A stretch of DNA of 64,000 nt from Symbiodinium natans (taxonomy: Eukaryota > Sar > Dinophyceae > Suessiales > Symbiodiniaceae). The notes below the pieces were generated by a model. The model made no database searches. It had not been told where the DNA came from and saw nothing but the letters and a program-made list of their open reading frames with translations. The stretch's first letter is position 1. Every line of letters begins with the position of its first letter. The translations under genes were made by a program, and so were the position numbers. This document shows positions 61,921 to 64,000 of this stretch, piece after piece. The stretch is taken from positions 405,501 through 469,500 of the forward strand of contig CAJNDS010002294.1 in the NCBI GenBank assembly GCA_905221605.1, written 5' to 3'.

Positions 61921-62500
61921 ATGGACCATGGGACCATGGGGCCATGGAAGCCATGGGTGGGGTGGGCCGAGCGGGCGGGAAGAGCGGAGCGGGCGGAGCA
62001 AATCAGGGGCCTAAAGTCAGCTGAGAGGGTCGAGGATCCAAGGGCATGGGGCGTGGGGCCATGGCACCATGGGGGCATGGCACCATGGGGCCATGGGAGC
62101 CATGGGTGGGGCGGAGCGGGCTGGAAGGGCGGAGTGGGCGGAGCGGGCGGAGAGGACGGGCAGGCATTGGAGGCTTATAAAGTCAGCTGATAGGGTCGAG
62201 GGGCCATGGGGCCATGGGCATGGGACCATGGGGCCATAGGGCCATGGGAGCCATGGTGGGGCGGGTTGGAAGGGCGGAGCGGGCGGAGTGGGGAGTGGGC
62301 TGGGGCCATGGCACCATGGGGCCATGGAGCCATGGGCATGGGGCCATGGGACCATGGCCATAGGGCCATGGGAGCCGCGGGTGGAGCAGGCGGAGCGGGG
62401 AGAGGGTGGGCAGGCATTGGGGGTCGCCATATGAACCGGCCATGGAACCATGACGCCATAGGGCATGAGCCCGGGAGCCATGACGGAGCAATGGCGGGGT
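61921..62500 (+). repeat. CCATGGGG-type minisatellite
   Basis: Words GGGGCCATGG, GGCACCATGG and GGGAGCCATGG alternate with GCGGAGCGGGCGG across about 580 bases. The 327-codon minus-strand frame over it is poly-(Met-Ala-Pro-Trp) repeat translation. Confidence 0.9.
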
Positions 62501-62594
62501 GGGCGGCGGGCGTCTGGGTGGGTTGGCAGGAAAAATGGGTCTTCACTGACGCCGCCCCCTGGTTGGGGGTCGGCGGACAAACATATACATATGT

Positions 62595-62785
62595 CATCTA
62601 AATATAAATATAAATAAATATAAATATATATATATATATATGTATATATGAATATGTATATGCATGTGCATGTGCATATGCATTCATACATACATACAGA
62701 CATACAGACATACAGACATACAGACATACAGACATACAGACATACAGACATACAGATACAGTTATACATATATATATATATAACA
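62595..62785. repeat. TATA-type and CATACAGA tandem repeats
   Basis: AAATATA and TATATA runs (62598-62650) are followed by a CATACAGA octamer array (about 62690-62758) and another TATATA run (to about 62782). Confidence 0.95.
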
Positions 62786-62878
62786 TGCATACCAGTAGGG
62801 CGGTTTGCGAGTACTGACGCTGGTCCTGTCCAAAGTTGCGTCCTGCATGCACCAAGTTCCCATCGCTTTGCGCATACA

Positions 62879-63656
62879 TTATCTCCAGCCGGTAGTTGTG
62901 CTAGGAGTTGGCAGAAGCCAGAATGAAAGTCGAGGACCAATTCGCAGCTCACAAGATGGCATGGACGTGAAAAGATGCAGTTTTTCCAATTCAGCTTCAT
63001 ATCTCAAATAATGCCACAGAACAAGCCAGGACTTTCGGCAACCATCAACCTTGGAAGCTCGAGGCCCCATGCCGTAGACCTCACCAGCAAAGTATCCATG
63101 CCAGATGTTGCATGAGAGGGTGAGACATTGCAGTCTCTCGCGGTCCGGCTGCCTTCCTTGGTAGAACGGGGAAAGCTGCAGGCAATCGCAAAGTGAGAGT
63201 GGCGCAGGCGCCCCTTTATCAGCAGCGATCCGAGATGATCCGAGCATAACCCGGCATCCCGAGAAGTCAAGTGACCTCCAAGGCTAGACGCCGGAATGGC
63301 GCAGCGACCATGAATGGCGCAGCGACCATGAATGTGGCTACGGTCGCTGTCTTGGATTTCCTTGGTATGTTTCGGATTTGTCCCAGTGTGCCGAACAATC
63401 GTTGTCGGGGCAAGTAAAGCAATGTTCAGACTCCACGGTGTGCTCTGAGATGTTCTGAGGCCAGCAAAAACAATTCCGCTGCGAACGGCAGAGCAGCAAA
63501 TCCAGGCATCCAGATGTACAGGTGCGCGGTTTTGTACATTAATTGACGGAAGTCCTCGACAGGCACAGCAGCAGCTTCGAGGCAAGCACGGGCTCGCTCG
63601 CAAGAGGCCTGGAGTTGATTGAAACTCAGAGGGGTAACCAACTCCAACGCCGTCAC
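62879..63656 (-). CDS. Candidate minus-strand exons, unrecognised
   Basis: Two minus-strand frames look coding. The frame 63426-63656 contains VEDFRQLMYKTAHLYIWMPG and a hydrophobic AALPFAAELFLLASEHL end. The frame 62879-63247 contains LSPFYQGRQPDRERLQCLTL and WLVLWHYLRYEAELEKL. A possible GT donor on that strand follows FAGE in the second. No family is recognised, and the first overlaps a + strand candidate, so strand is undecided. Confidence 0.3.
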
Positions 63657-64000
63657 AAGTTGCTAAGCACCTGGGAGCAAGCTCCAAGACTCATCCGAGC
63701 ATATGCAGGATGGAAGAGGTATCGAGTAAGTACGAATCCGGTCAGGTGCCATCTCGCCGGACTGCTGGAGCAGAGCCAACGGTGCCGATCAGCCAGCTCA
63801 GGCACCTGTCGGGTTTCAAATTTTTCAATGAGCTCCTTCGTCGGCTCCTTCGTGAGAAGAAAGGGGAACTTGGGAGACCTCCGCAGCGGCTCAGAGAGGC
63901 CCACGGCACAACCGGAGAAATGACGCAAGGCCCAGCGAGATGCGCAGCAAAAGCACGCAGAGGAAGAGTTGCAGAAGAATGGCGGCTTAAGACAGCAAGA
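63543..64000 (+). CDS. Candidate plus-strand exons running off the window
   Basis: A frame from 63543 passes through RHKLLSTWEQAPRLIRAYAG to a canonical GTAAGT donor at about 63726. A second piece, after CAG|G at about 63744, reads ISQLRHLSGFKFFNELLRRL and stays open to the end of the window. The pair is phase-plausible. No family is recognised, and the minus strand is also open here. Confidence 0.3.

Larger units (their letters stand above)
60873..62590 (+). repeat. Composite repeat, copy 2 (blocks A-B-C)
   Basis: Block A (GGGCTGCGCCCATGGGCGGG) starts about 60876 after a TATA-rich tract. Block B (GATTTAATGGCTACCGCCAG) is at about 61763. Block C (CTTCACTGACGCC, then GGGGTCGGCGGAC) is at about 62539-62580 and is followed by ATATA-rich bases. 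Inside are a 73-bp tandem repeat, a 303-bp tandem duplication and a CCATGGGG minisatellite. On the minus strand both copies of block A encode RASACAARPWAQP, perhaps a relic of an ancestral frame. Confidence 0.7.

Noticed and set aside
62017-63000. 327-codon minus-strand ORF
   Set aside because: It translates the CCATGGGG minisatellite and the CATACAGA array into simple peptide repeats.
1-64000. Bacterial operons, phage genes or CRISPR arrays
   Set aside because: No long uninterrupted genes, ribosome-binding sites or regularly spaced repeats with unique spacers. The recognised genes are intron-rich eukaryotic ones.

Overview
The window reads as nuclear DNA of a dinoflagellate, most like a symbiotic (Symbiodiniaceae-type) alga. 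The five gene models that can be anchored by homology are all on the + strand and are cut into many short exons (22 to about 690 nt). Hand-placed introns end almost always in AG|G. Their 5' ends are GC and GA as often as GT (about 23 GC, 19 GT and 13 GA). That donor mixture, the AGG acceptor, the one-way gene order, the interstitial TTTAGGG-like repeats and the many microsatellites together point to a dinoflagellate. Nothing bacterial, viral or organellar was recognised.

Layout. 1-13.6 kb is mostly non-coding or undecipherable, with dispersed repeats and a few candidate exons. 13.67-14.46 kb holds a complete IscA/ISCA1 iron-sulfur assembly gene in seven tiny exons. 14.5-19.5 kb has a GGT-repeat tract, a hairpin element with a 7-bp target duplication and a candidate membrane-protein gene end. 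19.57-22.7 kb carries two unrecognised genes (an acidic one and an Ala/Glu-rich one). 24.6-26.8 kb has isolated candidate exons. 29.48-30.66 kb holds exons of a flavin-monooxygenase-like protein. 30.9-31.9 kb is a composite repeat with a relative at 60.9-62.6 kb. 35.1-43 kb is a transportin (karyopherin beta-2) gene of about 30 exons whose N-terminus I could not find. 44.0-48.9 kb is a PARP-family gene (Lys/Ala-rich, ankyrin, acidic, WGR and PARP regulatory domains) whose catalytic domain I could not find. 54.2-58.5 kb is a complete TAP-like ABCB half-transporter. The rest is repeats, with ambiguous coding signal on both strands at 62.9-64.0 kb.

The recognised genes have unrelated housekeeping roles: Fe-S cluster assembly, nuclear import, ADP-ribose signalling and peptide or metabolite export. 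This looks like a one-way run of unrelated genes and not a functional cluster. Exon borders were set by eye from the reading frame, conserved family motifs and the AG|G rule. They need transcript data. No tRNA, rRNA, CRISPR array or bacterial operon was seen.
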